From assembly GCA_942491145.1 (NCBI GenBank), contig CALOBC010000017.1, positions 868,001 through 932,000 of the forward strand: 64,000 nucleotides of DNA, read 5' to 3'. Positions within the stretch are counted from its first letter, which is position 1, and every line of letters starts with the position of its first letter. The notes below the pieces were generated by a model. It did not search any database. It was not told the DNA's origin and saw only the letters and a program-made list of their open reading frames with translations. Positions 8,522 through 17,548 of the stretch are shown piece by piece. Made by a program: the position numbers and the translations under genes. Source of the DNA: CAXQUZ01 sp942491145. GTDB lineage: Bacteria; Myxococcota_A; UBA796; UBA2385.

Positions 8522-10309
8522 TCAATGGGTCTCTTTGCAGAAGCTCTCGGTGCCGGCCGCCGTCTTGCACAACTCAAAGGGCTTCTGGGTCTGTCCCCCC
8601 GATGCCCGTGCATAGTCGAGCCACTCGCGGCTGAAGTCCTTGGCCCACCCCCGGTACTCCCGCGCCATGCGGTCGTTCTCGGGTGTGGCGTCCTTTCGGT
8701 AGGCATTCTCGGCCGCAACCCACAGACGGTGCGCGGCCTCGGCCCTCAAGCGCAGCAGCCCCGTGACCTTGCGGACGTGGGGTTCGCCTTCCCAGTTTTG
8801 TTTGTTCTCCAACGCAACATCGGCCCAACGCACCGCATCTTCGGCGGTGTCGGTGTCGTTTTTGCGGTGAAGAAAGACCGCGTAGCGCATGCACAGATCA
8901 GGGTCGGACCGGTCGATGTCTTCGAGGTGCCGGTGCATCAGGACCTCCCACGCGGCCGTGTCTCCCTTCACTTCGGCGTTGACGATCATGATGCGGCTGA
9001 TCTTGTTCTTGGTGGTCTGGAGCCGCTCGGTGTGCAGCCGGGCTTCCAAGCAAGTGTCCTGGCCGGCCGAGAGCTGGCCGAGCATCGCGGGGCCTTCCAT
9101 CGCCATTAGGTCGTCGCAGGGCTCGACTGGCGCGGATGCCGCAGTCGGCTGGGTGGGGCGGGCCGGCGCGCTGCCGTCCCACGCATGGAGCATGCGCGCG
9201 GCCTCGAGGGCCTGGGGCACATAGACCGCGCGGGCGACCTGGACTGAGGTGCCCGAGAACTCCCGCACATAGGCCTCAAGGGCCTCTCGCCCACCGTCAC
9301 CGCCTTGCTGGGCCATCGCGAGGGTGTCTCCCCAAAAGGCCGCCGCGTCCTCTCGGACTCGCCGCTCTGCCGCCCGCAGGCGCGCGTCGGTGTCCTCTCG
9401 GGCCAAAGTCTCGAAAGTATCGTACTCAGGTGCATTCTCAAGGTAGCTGCCCTGGGCGAGGGTCCAGTCCCGGACCTCGTCACGGGTGTCGACTTGGGGG
9501 CTGCCGAGCCGGCCAAGCAGCGTGGGCGCTCGGGCCACAAAGGCCTGGGCCTCGCCCAGAGTGACCTTCCCGTCTTTGCTTCCGTCGAGTTCACCATCGG
9601 CCCAGCCGCGCAGTGCGCCCAAGACGCTCCACGTGAACAGGCCGTGCCGTGCCGGCGCATAGAGCTGGGGTTCGGCGTCGCCCGCTTCGGCCGTCCACAC
9701 GACCACACGGGGCGTCGCGTCCATGGGATGGGCCTCGGGCTGGGTGCGCCCGGGGACCAGCTCAAAGCCACCTCGGCCCACCGGACCGAAGCTGGCATCG
9801 GCGATGATGACGATGCGCTCGACCTTTCGGTTGGAGCCCAAGATGTCGGCGATCTCGTCGATGCTGAGGCCGGAGAGTGCTCCACCGCTGGCGTCGGTGC
9901 CCAGCAGCACTTGGCGCCCGCTGTCGTCGATGGCGCCATGGCCCGCGAAGTAGACCCAGACCGTGCCGCCCGGCCGCGCCTTCCACCGCATCTTCTTCAG
10001 CCAGCGCGACATCGTGTTGGCGTCGGCATTGGTCAGCACGGCGCGACGGCTGGGCGTGACCCCTCTGGTGAGCTCCGACCAGTCCTTGAAGCTGGAGGCG
10101 TCTTGCTGGGCCCAGGTCGCTTGGGGCAGCGACGTGTAGGCCTCATTGCCGATGATGAGCGCAGCATCGCGGGTTGCGCGCTCGCCCGTGCGGATCGCCG
10201 GGTCCACGGGGGGCGGGTCGACCGGAGCAGGGTCGGCGGCCCGCGCGGGGGCGGCGCTGGCGAGAGTCCCGCACATCAGGACCATGCCAAGCATGTATGA
10301 ACGAACCAT
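8522..10309 (-). CDS. Secreted caspase-fold (peptidase C14-like) protein lacking the catalytic Cys
   Basis: The 595-residue product has a signal peptide (residues 1-24, cut near ARA-AD) and a caspase-like domain at about 47-260. The catalytic His is present in YFAGHG (His124), but the position of the DACxSG motif reads IIADASFG with Ser173 where the Cys should be, so it is probably a pseudo-peptidase. ELDGSKDGKVTLGEA looks like an EF-hand-type Ca2+ loop. The C-terminal 300 residues are helical with scattered Cys (EPCDDL, DTCLEA, DLCMRY, ELCKTA, SFCKE) and may bind a partner. The start was chosen for the GGAG 9 bases upstream and the signal peptide that follows. Confidence 0.8.
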   Translation of the reverse strand: MVRSYMLGMVLMCGTLASAAPARAADPAPVDPPPVDPAIRTGERATRDAALIIGNEAYTSLPQATWAQQDASSFKDWSELTRGVTPSRRAVLTNADANTMSRWLKKMRWKARPGGTVWVYFAGHGAIDDSGRQVLLGTDASGGALSGLSIDEIADILGSNRKVERIVIIADASFGPVGRGGFELVPGRTQPEAHPMDATPRVVVWTAEAGDAEPQLYAPARHGLFTWSVLGALRGWADGELDGSKDGKVTLGEAQAFVARAPTLLGRLGSPQVDTRDEVRDWTLAQGSYLENAPEYDTFETLAREDTDARLRAAERRVREDAAAFWGDTLAMAQQGGDGGREALEAYVREFSGTSVQVARAVYVPQALEAARMLHAWDGSAPARPTQPTAASAPVEPCDDLMAMEGPAMLGQLSAGQDTCLEARLHTERLQTTKNKISRIMIVNAEVKGDTAAWEVLMHRHLEDIDRSDPDLCMRYAVFLHRKNDTDTAEDAVRWADVALENKQNWEGEPHVRKVTGLLRLRAEAAHRLWVAAENAYRKDATPENDRMAREYRGWAKDFSREWLDYARASGGQTQKPFELCKTAAGTESFCKETH

Positions 10310-10441
10310 CGAGCGGACTCCACCGGAATTGTGGGCCATCCTGACACGCCGCAGGTCCCCATTCAAGGGAGTGCCCGTCCGCGGGGGCCATCGCCTGCCG
10401 GGGGTGGTTCCCACACGCGGTGGGCTGAGGGCCCGGGGCCT

Positions 10442-10975
10442 CTACTTGCGCTGTTTCACGTGTTCCTGCAGCCGGGGCATGATTTCGACGAAATTGCAGG
10501 GCCGGTGGCGGATGTCGAGCTGGGCCTTGAGGATGCCGTCCCACGCGTCCTTGCACGCCCCCGTCGAGCCCGGCAGCGCAAACAGGTAGGTCCCGTTGGC
10601 CACTCCACCCGTCGCCCGGCTCTGGATGGTGGATGTGCCAATCTTCTCGTAGGACTGCCAGCGGAACAGCTCACCGAAGCCCGGGATGGCCTTCTCGTAG
10701 AGGGCCTCGATGGCCTCGGGGGTGACATCCCGCCCCGTCAGGCCTGTACCGCCCGTGCTGAGCACGACGTCGACGTGGGGGTCGGCGATCCAAGCCCGCA
10801 CACACGCCTGAATTGCGGCAATATCGTCAGGCACGATGCTGCGGTGCACCACCCGGTGCCCGGCGTCGGCTGCCCGGGTGGCGAGGGTGTCGCCGCTGCG
10901 GTCATCTTCGGTGGTGCGGGTGTCGGAGACGGTGACAATGGCGATGTTGACGGGAACGAAGTCCACGGCGGACAT
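10442..10975 (-). CDS. moaB: Molybdenum cofactor biosynthesis protein B
   Basis: MoaB/MogA-type proteins bind molybdopterin and act in its adenylylation before molybdate insertion. The 177 residues include NIAIVTVSDTR, VVLSTGGTGLTGRDVTPEA (the pterin-binding loop) and YLFALPGSTGACKDAWDGI, with QLDIRHRPCNFVEIMP at the end, as in Escherichia coli MoaB. The ATG at 10975 aligns with the E. coli N-terminus (MSxVxxxP then IAILTVS), so the upstream GTG at 11020 is less likely. No other moa gene is nearby. It diverges from the lipoprotein gene that starts about 20 bases away. Confidence 0.92.
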   Translation of the reverse strand: MSAVDFVPVNIAIVTVSDTRTTEDDRSGDTLATRAADAGHRVVHRSIVPDDIAAIQACVRAWIADPHVDVVLSTGGTGLTGRDVTPEAIEALYEKAIPGFGELFRWQSYEKIGTSTIQSRATGGVANGTYLFALPGSTGACKDAWDGILKAQLDIRHRPCNFVEIMPRLQEHVKQRK

Positions 10976-10997
10976 GATGGGGCTCCGGGGTTCGGTT

Positions 10998-11705
10998 GTG
11001 AGGCCCACGTATAGCGCCACGTTGGCCCGGACCGGGGGCTGGGTGCTGATCCTGGCCTGCGCGTGCGCATGTTCCAGCGGCGAGGGGAAGTCAGGGGACT
11101 CGGCGGCCGCTGTGGCGGATGGTGGGGACGGCGGCAGCGACGGAGCGGATGGCGGGACGGACGGCGCCGATGGGGCGGGCGACGGTGGGGACGCAGGCGA
11201 CGAAGACCACGATGGAGACGGGTTTGTGGCGTCTGAGGACTGCGACGACCGGGACCCCCTGACCCACCCCGACGCGCCCGAAGAGTGGAACGCCGTGGAC
11301 GATGACTGCGACGGTCGAGTTGATGCAAATGGTGACTATGAGGGTGTTCTCGATCTTCAAGCGAACGCCATCTACATGGGCGAGGCGTACGCCTACCGGG
11401 TGTCCTGCCCCGGCCTCATCCAGCGCACAGGCCCCGCCCTCCGGGTCGACATCACGTGCAGCCCCAACCTCGATGAGCCCAATGCAGAGCTGCTCCTGGG
11501 CGAGACCGTCACCATCCAGGGCGACTCGGACTCGATGAGCGGCGCCGAGTGGACGGGCAGCTTGGACGTGGCGGGCAACGGGTGGTCGTCCCGGGTCGAG
11601 GCCGCGGTCGTGTTTGTGGACTTTGGTGACCCCCAGCTGGTTCTGGCGCTCGACGCGGTGAGCCTCAGCCTGAGCGGCACGATGTCGACCGCGCTCGTGG
11701 AGTGA
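10998..11705 (+). CDS. Predicted lipoprotein with one DxDxDG Ca2+-binding loop
   Basis: The 235-residue protein has a lipoprotein signal (GGWVLILACACACSSG; the mature Cys is one of three alternating Cys), then a low-complexity linker of D, G and A residues, and one MopE-type metal-binding unit: DHDGDGFVASEDCDD followed by NAVDDDCDGRVD. The last 120 residues are a beta-rich domain I cannot name, with a Cys pair (VSCPG, ITCSP). The GTG at 10998 gives the best signal peptide; ATG at 10974 or 10977 is possible but overlaps the divergent moaB start. Probably anchored in the outer membrane or periplasm. The next gene encodes a larger relative. Confidence 0.75.
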   Translation: MRPTYSATLARTGGWVLILACACACSSGEGKSGDSAAAVADGGDGGSDGADGGTDGADGAGDGGDAGDEDHDGDGFVASEDCDDRDPLTHPDAPEEWNAVDDDCDGRVDANGDYEGVLDLQANAIYMGEAYAYRVSCPGLIQRTGPALRVDITCSPNLDEPNAELLLGETVTIQGDSDSMSGAEWTGSLDVAGNGWSSRVEAAVVFVDFGDPQLVLALDAVSLSLSGTMSTALVE

Positions 11706-11781
11706 GCCGGCGGTGCGAGGCCGGCGAAGGGCCACCCCCGGATCGACCGGCTACGCTGCCGTTGTTTGTTGCGGAGTGCCC

Positions 11782-13767
11782 ATGCCCATCGGTTGTCTCG
11801 CGTCCCGCCCCCGCCTCGACGGTCATGCGCTGAGGCTGGGGCTGCTGTTGGGCATGGGGGGGCTGACCGCAGGTTGCCGTGATCCCGAGATCTTTGAGGG
11901 CGACTACCCCGGCGAGTGCTGCGACGGCGCGGACAACGACCGGGACGGCAAGTTCGACTTTGACGACCCGGACTGCAAGGGGGCCGCCGCGTGTGAGGAC
12001 GACACCGAGGGGACGGCGGACCAAGACGGGGACGGGGTGCTCGATGACGACGACTGTGCCCCCCGAAACGCCGACATCTTCCCGGGCAACACCGAGACTC
12101 CCTACGACGGCATCAACAACGACTGCGATGACGCGACGCCTGATGACGACCTGGATGGGGACGGCAAGGAACTGGACCGCGACTGCGACGACACCGATCC
12201 CGACGTGTATGTGGGTGGCTTTGAGACCCCGTACAACGGCAAGGATGACGACTGCGACCCGCTGACCCTGGACGACGATCTGGACGGCGACGGCTTGGGC
12301 ATCGACGACGACTGTGACGATGGGGACGCCACAGTGGACGGCGCCTTGGCCGACGAGTGCCTGTCCCCGGGACGGGCGTCGGTCCGGGTGGTGCCCCATG
12401 CGCGCGCGATGAAGCTCGGGTCCGACATCGCATTGCTCGACGACATGGACGGCGACGGCCAAGCCGACCTCGTGGTGGGGGCCCAGGGCGCTGACGGAGA
12501 CATCGGTGCGGTCTTTCTCATCTCGGGTGGGGACCTGCGGGATGCGGGCGTGGCGGGGCTGTCGACCGAAGGGGTCGCGACGGTGTGGACGGGCCGGGCC
12601 CGCTACGACACGCTCGGTGCTGCGGGCAGCCTCTTGGAGATCCCCGACACCACCGGAGATGGCCTCGCTGAGCTGCTGATCTGCAATCCTGGGGCCGACC
12701 CGGGGGGCAATTCCAACGCCGGGGCGGTGTTTGTGGTGCACAGCGATGATGCCACGGCGATGGGAGGCGGCCTGCTCAACGATGTCGCCAGCTACGCCAT
12801 TCTCGGTGCCCACGCGGGCGACAAGCTGGGCAGCGCGGCGGCGGTGGCGGACTTTGGTGGCGACGGCGTGGCCGATCTGGCACTGATGTCGGCCCAAGCG
12901 GACTTGGTCTACTCAAACTCCGGCATGTTGGCGCTGTTCGACGGCACCCTCGCCGGCACGGCCGACATCTCCGTGGACGACGCGGATGTGCGTGTGCACG
13001 GCTACTTCAACGAAGTGATGGGCTTCGGACGGGTGCGGGTCATCGGCGATCTGGACGGCGACGGCGTCGTGGAGCTGGCCATCGGGAGTGACCGCGCCGA
13101 CGCCACGGCCGAAGTGGACGCCGGCAAGGTCTATGTGCTGAGCTCAGGGCTGCTCTCGCCGGATGTTGAGCTGCCGGACGGCGTGGACCTGAGTGCCGCC
13201 TACGTGGGTGATGTGGCGATGCTGACCATCGAGGGCCTGAGCTTCGCCGAAGAGTTCGGCAGTGACCTGGTGATGCTGCCGGACACGGACGGGGACGGCG
13301 ATGACGAGCTGCTGGTCTCGGCCCCGATGGGGGACGTGCTGGCGACCAATGGGGGGGCGGTGTACCGCTTCGCTGGAGAGCCGGGCGCCGGGGGCGTGTG
13401 GACAACGGCCGACGCGGTCGCGGTGTGGGGTGGGGCGGATGTCCTGGCCGCTGCCGGCGGGGTGCTGGTCGGCGCTGATCTCGATGGCGACGGCATTCAG
13501 GATGTGCTGGCGTCCACGGTCTACGGCCCGACCGGCGGCCGGGTCTTTGGCCTGCTGAGCGCAGATCTGGGCGACTGGGGCGGGGACGGGGAAGTGGGGA
13601 CCGGCGCGGGCCTGTTCAGCGCCTCGGGCACGTCGGATGCCCACGGAAGCGCTGTGCTGGCCGGCGATCTGGACGGGACCGGTCTCGCGGATGTGGTGAT
13701 CGGGGCCCCGGCGGCGTCATCTGCGCTGGGTGCGGCCACGGGCTCGGTGGTGGGCTTCCTGCGCTGA
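11782..13767 (+). CDS. Lipoprotein with DxDxDG repeats and FG-GAP beta-propeller
   Basis: Signal peptide ending in the lipobox LTAGC; the ATG at 11782 has GGAG 6 bases upstream. The 661 residues start with about 160 residues of MopE-like Ca2+ loops (DQDGDGVLDDDDC, DDDLDGDGKELDRDCDD, DDDLDGDGLGIDDDCDD), each followed by a Y(D/N)G-xxxDC unit. From about residue 205 the protein has FG-GAP blades (DDMDGDGQADLVVGAQG, DTDGDGDDELLVSAPM, DLDGDGIQDVLAS, DLDGTGLADVVIGAPA), which fold as an integrin-like propeller with Ca2+ between strands. Expected to be surface-exposed and to mediate adhesion or binding. A TACGCT element at 11752-11757 could be its -10 box. Confidence 0.85.
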   Translation: MPIGCLASRPRLDGHALRLGLLLGMGGLTAGCRDPEIFEGDYPGECCDGADNDRDGKFDFDDPDCKGAAACEDDTEGTADQDGDGVLDDDDCAPRNADIFPGNTETPYDGINNDCDDATPDDDLDGDGKELDRDCDDTDPDVYVGGFETPYNGKDDDCDPLTLDDDLDGDGLGIDDDCDDGDATVDGALADECLSPGRASVRVVPHARAMKLGSDIALLDDMDGDGQADLVVGAQGADGDIGAVFLISGGDLRDAGVAGLSTEGVATVWTGRARYDTLGAAGSLLEIPDTTGDGLAELLICNPGADPGGNSNAGAVFVVHSDDATAMGGGLLNDVASYAILGAHAGDKLGSAAAVADFGGDGVADLALMSAQADLVYSNSGMLALFDGTLAGTADISVDDADVRVHGYFNEVMGFGRVRVIGDLDGDGVVELAIGSDRADATAEVDAGKVYVLSSGLLSPDVELPDGVDLSAAYVGDVAMLTIEGLSFAEEFGSDLVMLPDTDGDGDDELLVSAPMGDVLATNGGAVYRFAGEPGAGGVWTTADAVAVWGGADVLAAAGGVLVGADLDGDGIQDVLASTVYGPTGGRVFGLLSADLGDWGGDGEVGTGAGLFSASGTSDAHGSAVLAGDLDGTGLADVVIGAPAASSALGAATGSVVGFLR

Positions 13768-13797
13768 GCCGGGGACCGGTGCCCCAAGAACGAAGAC

Positions 13798-13828
13798 GCC
13801 CCGCACAACCTCGGGGGTGGTGCGGGGC
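13798..13828. terminator. Bidirectional terminator-like hairpin
   Basis: GCCCCGCAC (13798-13806) pairs perfectly with GTGCGGGGC (13820-13828) across a 13-base loop. It lies between two convergent genes ending at 13767 (plus) and 13846 (minus). No clear U-tract on either side. Confidence 0.6.
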
Positions 13829-13845
13829 CGGAGCGGTCGCGGAAC

Positions 13846-14616
13846 TCAGCGGGTGGCGTACTGCTGGATCACGTCGGTGAGGGCCGTGAGCTGGGAGGAG
13901 TCCCCCAGCGCGGTGGCGCAGGTCGCGGGGATGTCGCCGCTGAGGATGTCGCCGCACGTGGGCTCGCCGAGGTTCTCCAGGCACTCCTGGGCCACTTCGC
14001 GGTCCGGGTTGGCGGTGGAGCTGCGGTCGTACTTGCCGCTGCTGGCGCACTCACTGATCTGGCCACCGAAGGCGGACAGGCACAGGTCGTAGGGCGCGGT
14101 GCCGACGGCGTCATAGTCGAAGCCCGTGGTGTCCTGGATGCAGCTGTCGATGGTGCCGCAGATGTCGCTGTAGAACCGGTCACACAGCTCTGGGCCGGAC
14201 TCGATGACGGCGTCCTGGGCGGCGTGGAAGGTGTCGAGCGCGTTCGACTGGCTGGTGCAGGAGCCCGGGGGGGTGCCAGCGGCAACCTGGGCGTCGAGGC
14301 CCGTGATGCTGTCGCACTCGCCGGACTTGGCAGCGATGGCGTCGGTGCAGCCGCTGAGCGTGGCGCTCTGGGCGGCGTTGAGGCTTCCGTCTTCGGCGTC
14401 GGCGCAGCTGGCGGACACGGAGCGGGTGGCCGCGAGGCACTCCTCCATCAGGGCGTCGGCATCGACGTCACGGGCGTCTGCTGCACACTCCACACTCCAC
14501 GTGCAGAGGGCCTCGCAGTACGACTCCTGGGCACCGCCAGCGGCGGCGTCCTTGACCTTGTCACAGCCGACAAGGCCGCTGGCTGCTGCCAGCACGAGCA
14601 GGGTTCGATTCAACAT
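13846..14616 (-). CDS. Cys-rich predicted lipoprotein
   Basis: The start at 14616 follows a near-perfect Shine-Dalgarno sequence (TGGAGGAATC-ATG). MLNRTLLVLAAASGLVGCDK is a standard lipoprotein signal. The mature 240 residues contain an even series of about 14 Cys (for example YCEALCTWSVEC, GECDS, ELCDRFYSDICG, DSCIQ, DLCLS, QECLE, PTCGD), which suggests several disulphides and a periplasmic or outer-membrane site. Repeated Cys-x3-Cys helical pairs resemble the Cys-rich lipoproteins common in Myxococcota, but I do not recognise a named family. It is transcribed alone toward the hairpin at 13798. Confidence 0.8.
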   Translation of the reverse strand: MLNRTLLVLAAASGLVGCDKVKDAAAGGAQESYCEALCTWSVECAADARDVDADALMEECLAATRSVSASCADAEDGSLNAAQSATLSGCTDAIAAKSGECDSITGLDAQVAAGTPPGSCTSQSNALDTFHAAQDAVIESGPELCDRFYSDICGTIDSCIQDTTGFDYDAVGTAPYDLCLSAFGGQISECASSGKYDRSSTANPDREVAQECLENLGEPTCGDILSGDIPATCATALGDSSQLTALTDVIQQYATR

Positions 14617-14753
14617 GATTCCTCCATCTGGTACATTCGGGGTTCCCTTCCGAGGCCAGGAAGCGGTGCACAAGTGCCCGCAAGGTCTCGGGGGACAGGG
14701 GCGTCTCAGGGTGTTGGCCCCGACCGCGCGCCAGTATCATGTCGCGGCTTTCA

Positions 14754-15728
14754 TCACCCTTGCCGCTTTTGTCTGCGTTTTTGCCCCGGGCGGGAGCCCT
14801 TGCGGTCCTTGGGGCGGGACGGCCGGTTGGGAAGCCGCGGGTCGGCGTCGTTGTGGAGCAAGCTGCGTCGGAGCTGTTCCAGATCGTCGGCCAGCTCCGT
14901 CTCGAACCGCAACACTTCGCCGGACGTGGGGTGCTCAAACGCGAGCACCGCGGCGTGGAGTGCAAGCCGGGGGGACAAGCGGGCCACGGCCATGGGTGCG
15001 TACAGCGTGTCGCCCAGCAGGGGATGGCCGATGGCCTCGGCATGGAGGCGCACTTGGTGGGTGCGGCCACTCTCCAGCGATGCGGCGACGAGGCAGGCTT
15101 TGCCGCTGACCCGCTCCAGCCGACGCAAGTGGGTGACCGCAGCGAGGGCATCGGGCGGGGCTTCAGCGTTGGGCACGGCGCCCCGCCGGGTGTCGCCCCG
15201 GTCTCGAATCAAGCACATGTCGATGCGGCGGGGTGTGTCGCCGATGTCCCTGGCCAACAAGGCGAGGTATCGCCGTTGCATGGTGCGGGCCTCAAGCTGC
15301 TGTTTGAGGGCATCTTGGGCGGCAGGGGTGCGGGCAAAGACCATCACCCCAGTGGTGTCCCGATCGAGACGGTGCACCGGGTAGACCCGACCGAGGAGCC
15401 GGCCCACAAGGCCGATCGCGCTCAGGTGGCCCTCAGGATGGGAGCGGGCGGGCACCGACAGCAGCTCTGCCGGCTTCCACACCACCACCACGTCGGGGTC
15501 TTGGTGGAGGATGGCGAGGTCCCGTCCTGGGCGCAGCCGCGGGCCATGGGTGAGAAACTCGACCGTCTCGGGGTCGATCTGCCGTCCGCCGTCCGAGGTG
15601 GGCACACCACGAAGCCGCACCCGGCCGACCTGCATGACACGCTTTTGATCCGAAGCGCTGAGCCCATGCGCATCGCGGAGGTGCTGTCGCAGCGTCGGGC
15701 GCGCAGGGGTGTGGTCGGCGTCAGGCAT
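14754..15728 (-). CDS. RluA-family pseudouridine synthase
   Basis: These enzymes isomerise specific uridines in rRNA or tRNA. The 324 residues begin with an S4-like part (PTLRQHLRDAHGLSASDQKR and VRLRGVPT), then the catalytic domain with the active-site motif VYPVHRLDRDTTGVMVFA, whose Asp is the nucleophile. YLALLARDI, GRTHQVRLHAEAIGHPLLGD and LHAAVLAF are the remaining family motifs. The last 35 residues are a basic tail rich in K, R and P, which may help bind RNA. The ATG at 15728 has GGGAG 6 bases upstream. RluD-like position 1911-1917 activity is possible, but the target base cannot be told from sequence alone. Confidence 0.88.
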   Translation of the reverse strand: MPDADHTPARPTLRQHLRDAHGLSASDQKRVMQVGRVRLRGVPTSDGGRQIDPETVEFLTHGPRLRPGRDLAILHQDPDVVVVWKPAELLSVPARSHPEGHLSAIGLVGRLLGRVYPVHRLDRDTTGVMVFARTPAAQDALKQQLEARTMQRRYLALLARDIGDTPRRIDMCLIRDRGDTRRGAVPNAEAPPDALAAVTHLRRLERVSGKACLVAASLESGRTHQVRLHAEAIGHPLLGDTLYAPMAVARLSPRLALHAAVLAFEHPTSGEVLRFETELADDLEQLRRSLLHNDADPRLPNRPSRPKDRKGSRPGQKRRQKRQG

Positions 15729-15781
15729 CGGTGCTCCCAGGAAGTCCGCGCGGGCTATCACAACGAAGGGCTGGAGGGTTG

Positions 15782-16981
15782 ATGATGCGTTGGGCCAGTG
15801 CGATCAGTGAGGCCGGTTCGGTGGGATCGGCGGTTCAGGAGCTCTCAAGTGCACTGCAGGCGGACCTTCAGGGCGCCTCGGTGGATCTGCTGCTGGTCTT
15901 CTTTGGCGGCATGTTTGTGGCCGAGGCTGAAGCTCTCGCCATGGGCCTGCGGCGCGCCTTTCCCGGCGCTCGGCTGATGGGCTGCTCGGGGGGCGGGGTG
16001 CTCGCAGACGGTCAGGAGCGAGAAGGCCGCGATGCCGTGGCGGTCTCGGCGGCCAGCCTGCCCGATGTGTTGCTCCAGCTCAGCCATGTCGAGCCGGAGG
16101 AGCTTGCGGCCCGGGCCAAGGCGCCCCTGCGCTGGCGGATGGCGCTGGACCTGATCCCGGAACAACAGCCGGTGTTTGTGGTGCTTCCCGACCCCTTCTC
16201 GGTGCGGGCCGAGGCGATGGCTGAGGGCCTGGACCGCGCGTTCCCCCGGTGCGTGAAGGTGGGCGGGCTGGCGAGCGGCGGGGAGGGGCCTGGTCAGCAC
16301 CGCCTGCTCGTCGACGATGGGGTTCACCACGACGGTGCGCTGGTGTTGGTGATGACGGGCGACATCGAAGCGCGGCCGCTGGTGGCCCAGGGCGCCCGGC
16401 CTGTGGCGGCACCATGGGTGGTCACCGAGGCCGATGGCCAAGTCATTCGGACTGTCGACAACACCCCCGTGGTCGATGCTCTGGAAGAGGCGATGGCCGC
16501 GATGAGCGAAGCGGAGCGCCGGTTGTTTCGGCGGTCGGCCCTCGTCGGGGTGGCGACCGAGCTGGCGCCCCCGGATGGCCCCCGGCCGACGGACTTTCTG
16601 GTGCGGCCGGTGGTCGGGCTCAGCCGAGCTGAGGGCGCCCTCGCGATCGGGGCAGTCGTTGAAAATGGCGCAGTGGTGCAGCTTCACGTGCGTGATGCCC
16701 ACAGCGCCTCGGCCGAGCTGCAGGATCTGGTGAGCCGAGAAGCGCGCTTGAGCACTGAGGCGGGCGAGCCCGCGGTGGCCCTGGTCTTTTCGTGCCTGGG
16801 GCGAGGCATGGGCCTGTTCGGAGTGCCCAACCACGACTCTCGGGTGTTGGGCGATGCCTTCGAGAAGATGCCGATGGTGGGCTTCTTCTGCAATGGCGAG
16901 CTCGGGCCGGTGCACGGACGCACCTGGATGCACGGCTACACGGCGTCGGTGGCGTTTCTTCGGTCCCGTCCCTGGAGCTGA
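15782..16981 (+). CDS. FIST-domain protein
   Basis: FIST (F-box and intracellular signal transduction) proteins are predicted small-ligand sensors, often linked to chemotaxis or histidine kinases. The 399 residues comprise a FIST_N part (FFGGMFVAEAEALAMGLRRA then LMGCSGGGVLADG and VKVGGLASGGEG) and a FIST_C part (GRTWMHGYTAS, VFSCLGRGMGLFG, MVGFFCNGELGPV). GGAGG lies 6 bases before ATG 15782; a second ATG follows at once. No kinase or methyl-accepting domain is fused. The gene is divergent from the pseudouridine synthase and converges on sixA, so its signalling partner is not local. Confidence 0.88.
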   Translation: MMRWASAISEAGSVGSAVQELSSALQADLQGASVDLLLVFFGGMFVAEAEALAMGLRRAFPGARLMGCSGGGVLADGQEREGRDAVAVSAASLPDVLLQLSHVEPEELAARAKAPLRWRMALDLIPEQQPVFVVLPDPFSVRAEAMAEGLDRAFPRCVKVGGLASGGEGPGQHRLLVDDGVHHDGALVLVMTGDIEARPLVAQGARPVAAPWVVTEADGQVIRTVDNTPVVDALEEAMAAMSEAERRLFRRSALVGVATELAPPDGPRPTDFLVRPVVGLSRAEGALAIGAVVENGAVVQLHVRDAHSASAELQDLVSREARLSTEAGEPAVALVFSCLGRGMGLFGVPNHDSRVLGDAFEKMPMVGFFCNGELGPVHGRTWMHGYTASVAFLRSRPWS

Positions 16982-16988
16982 AGGCCGT

Positions 16989-17489
16989 CTATTGGAGGCT
17001 CTTGGGCCTCAGGACGTCGACCAAGCGCCAAGTGCCCCGAAGCGCAGCGGCCCAAGTGGCGCCGGTGCCCTCCAGCAGCGCCGCATTGGCGGTGGTGAGC
17101 GAGGTTGGGATGCCGGTGAGCTCCGACACGGCTTCTTCCCAACCGGGGTTGTGGCCCAGCGCGAGCACGGTGCCCTCGGGCCAGGTCGGCGCTTCCCGGC
17201 ACAGCGCGTCCAGGTCGCCATGGTAGAGCTGGCGAGTGGGCTGGATGGTGACTTCAGGCAGCTCAGCGGCCATCAGGGACCACGTCTCGAGCGTGCGCTG
17301 GGCGTCGCTGGTGTGGACATGGGCCGGCGCCCAGCCGAGGGCGAGCAGCGCTTGGGCCACCCGGGGAGCGTCCCCACGACCCCGTGCATTGAGCGGACGG
17401 GCGTGGTCCGGGCCCGCACCGGTGTTCCAGTCGCTCTTGGCGTGCCGCATCAGGATCAAGCGACGTCGGGTATCTTGGGGGTTGGCCAC
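16989..17489 (-). CDS. sixA: Phosphohistidine phosphatase SixA-like
   Basis: SixA is a small histidine-phosphatase-fold enzyme that removes phosphate from phosphohistidine, for example on HPt domains or phosphotransferase components. The 166 residues have the catalytic LILMRHAKSDW at the N-terminus, the second RARP-like element (HARPLNARGRGDA), TSDAQRTLETW and the second catalytic His in VLALGHNPGWEE. Length fits the family. The start is a GTG (17489). It converges on the FIST gene with 7 bases between them and is divergent from the 17549 lipoprotein gene. Confidence 0.85.
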   Translation of the reverse strand: MANPQDTRRRLILMRHAKSDWNTGAGPDHARPLNARGRGDAPRVAQALLALGWAPAHVHTSDAQRTLETWSLMAAELPEVTIQPTRQLYHGDLDALCREAPTWPEGTVLALGHNPGWEEAVSELTGIPTSLTTANAALLEGTGATWAAALRGTWRLVDVLRPKSLQ

Positions 17490-17548
17490 GCGCGCAGTTC
17501 CGGTCGGGGAGGGGCGGGGAACGGGCAGGTCTCGCTGGCCGTGCTACC

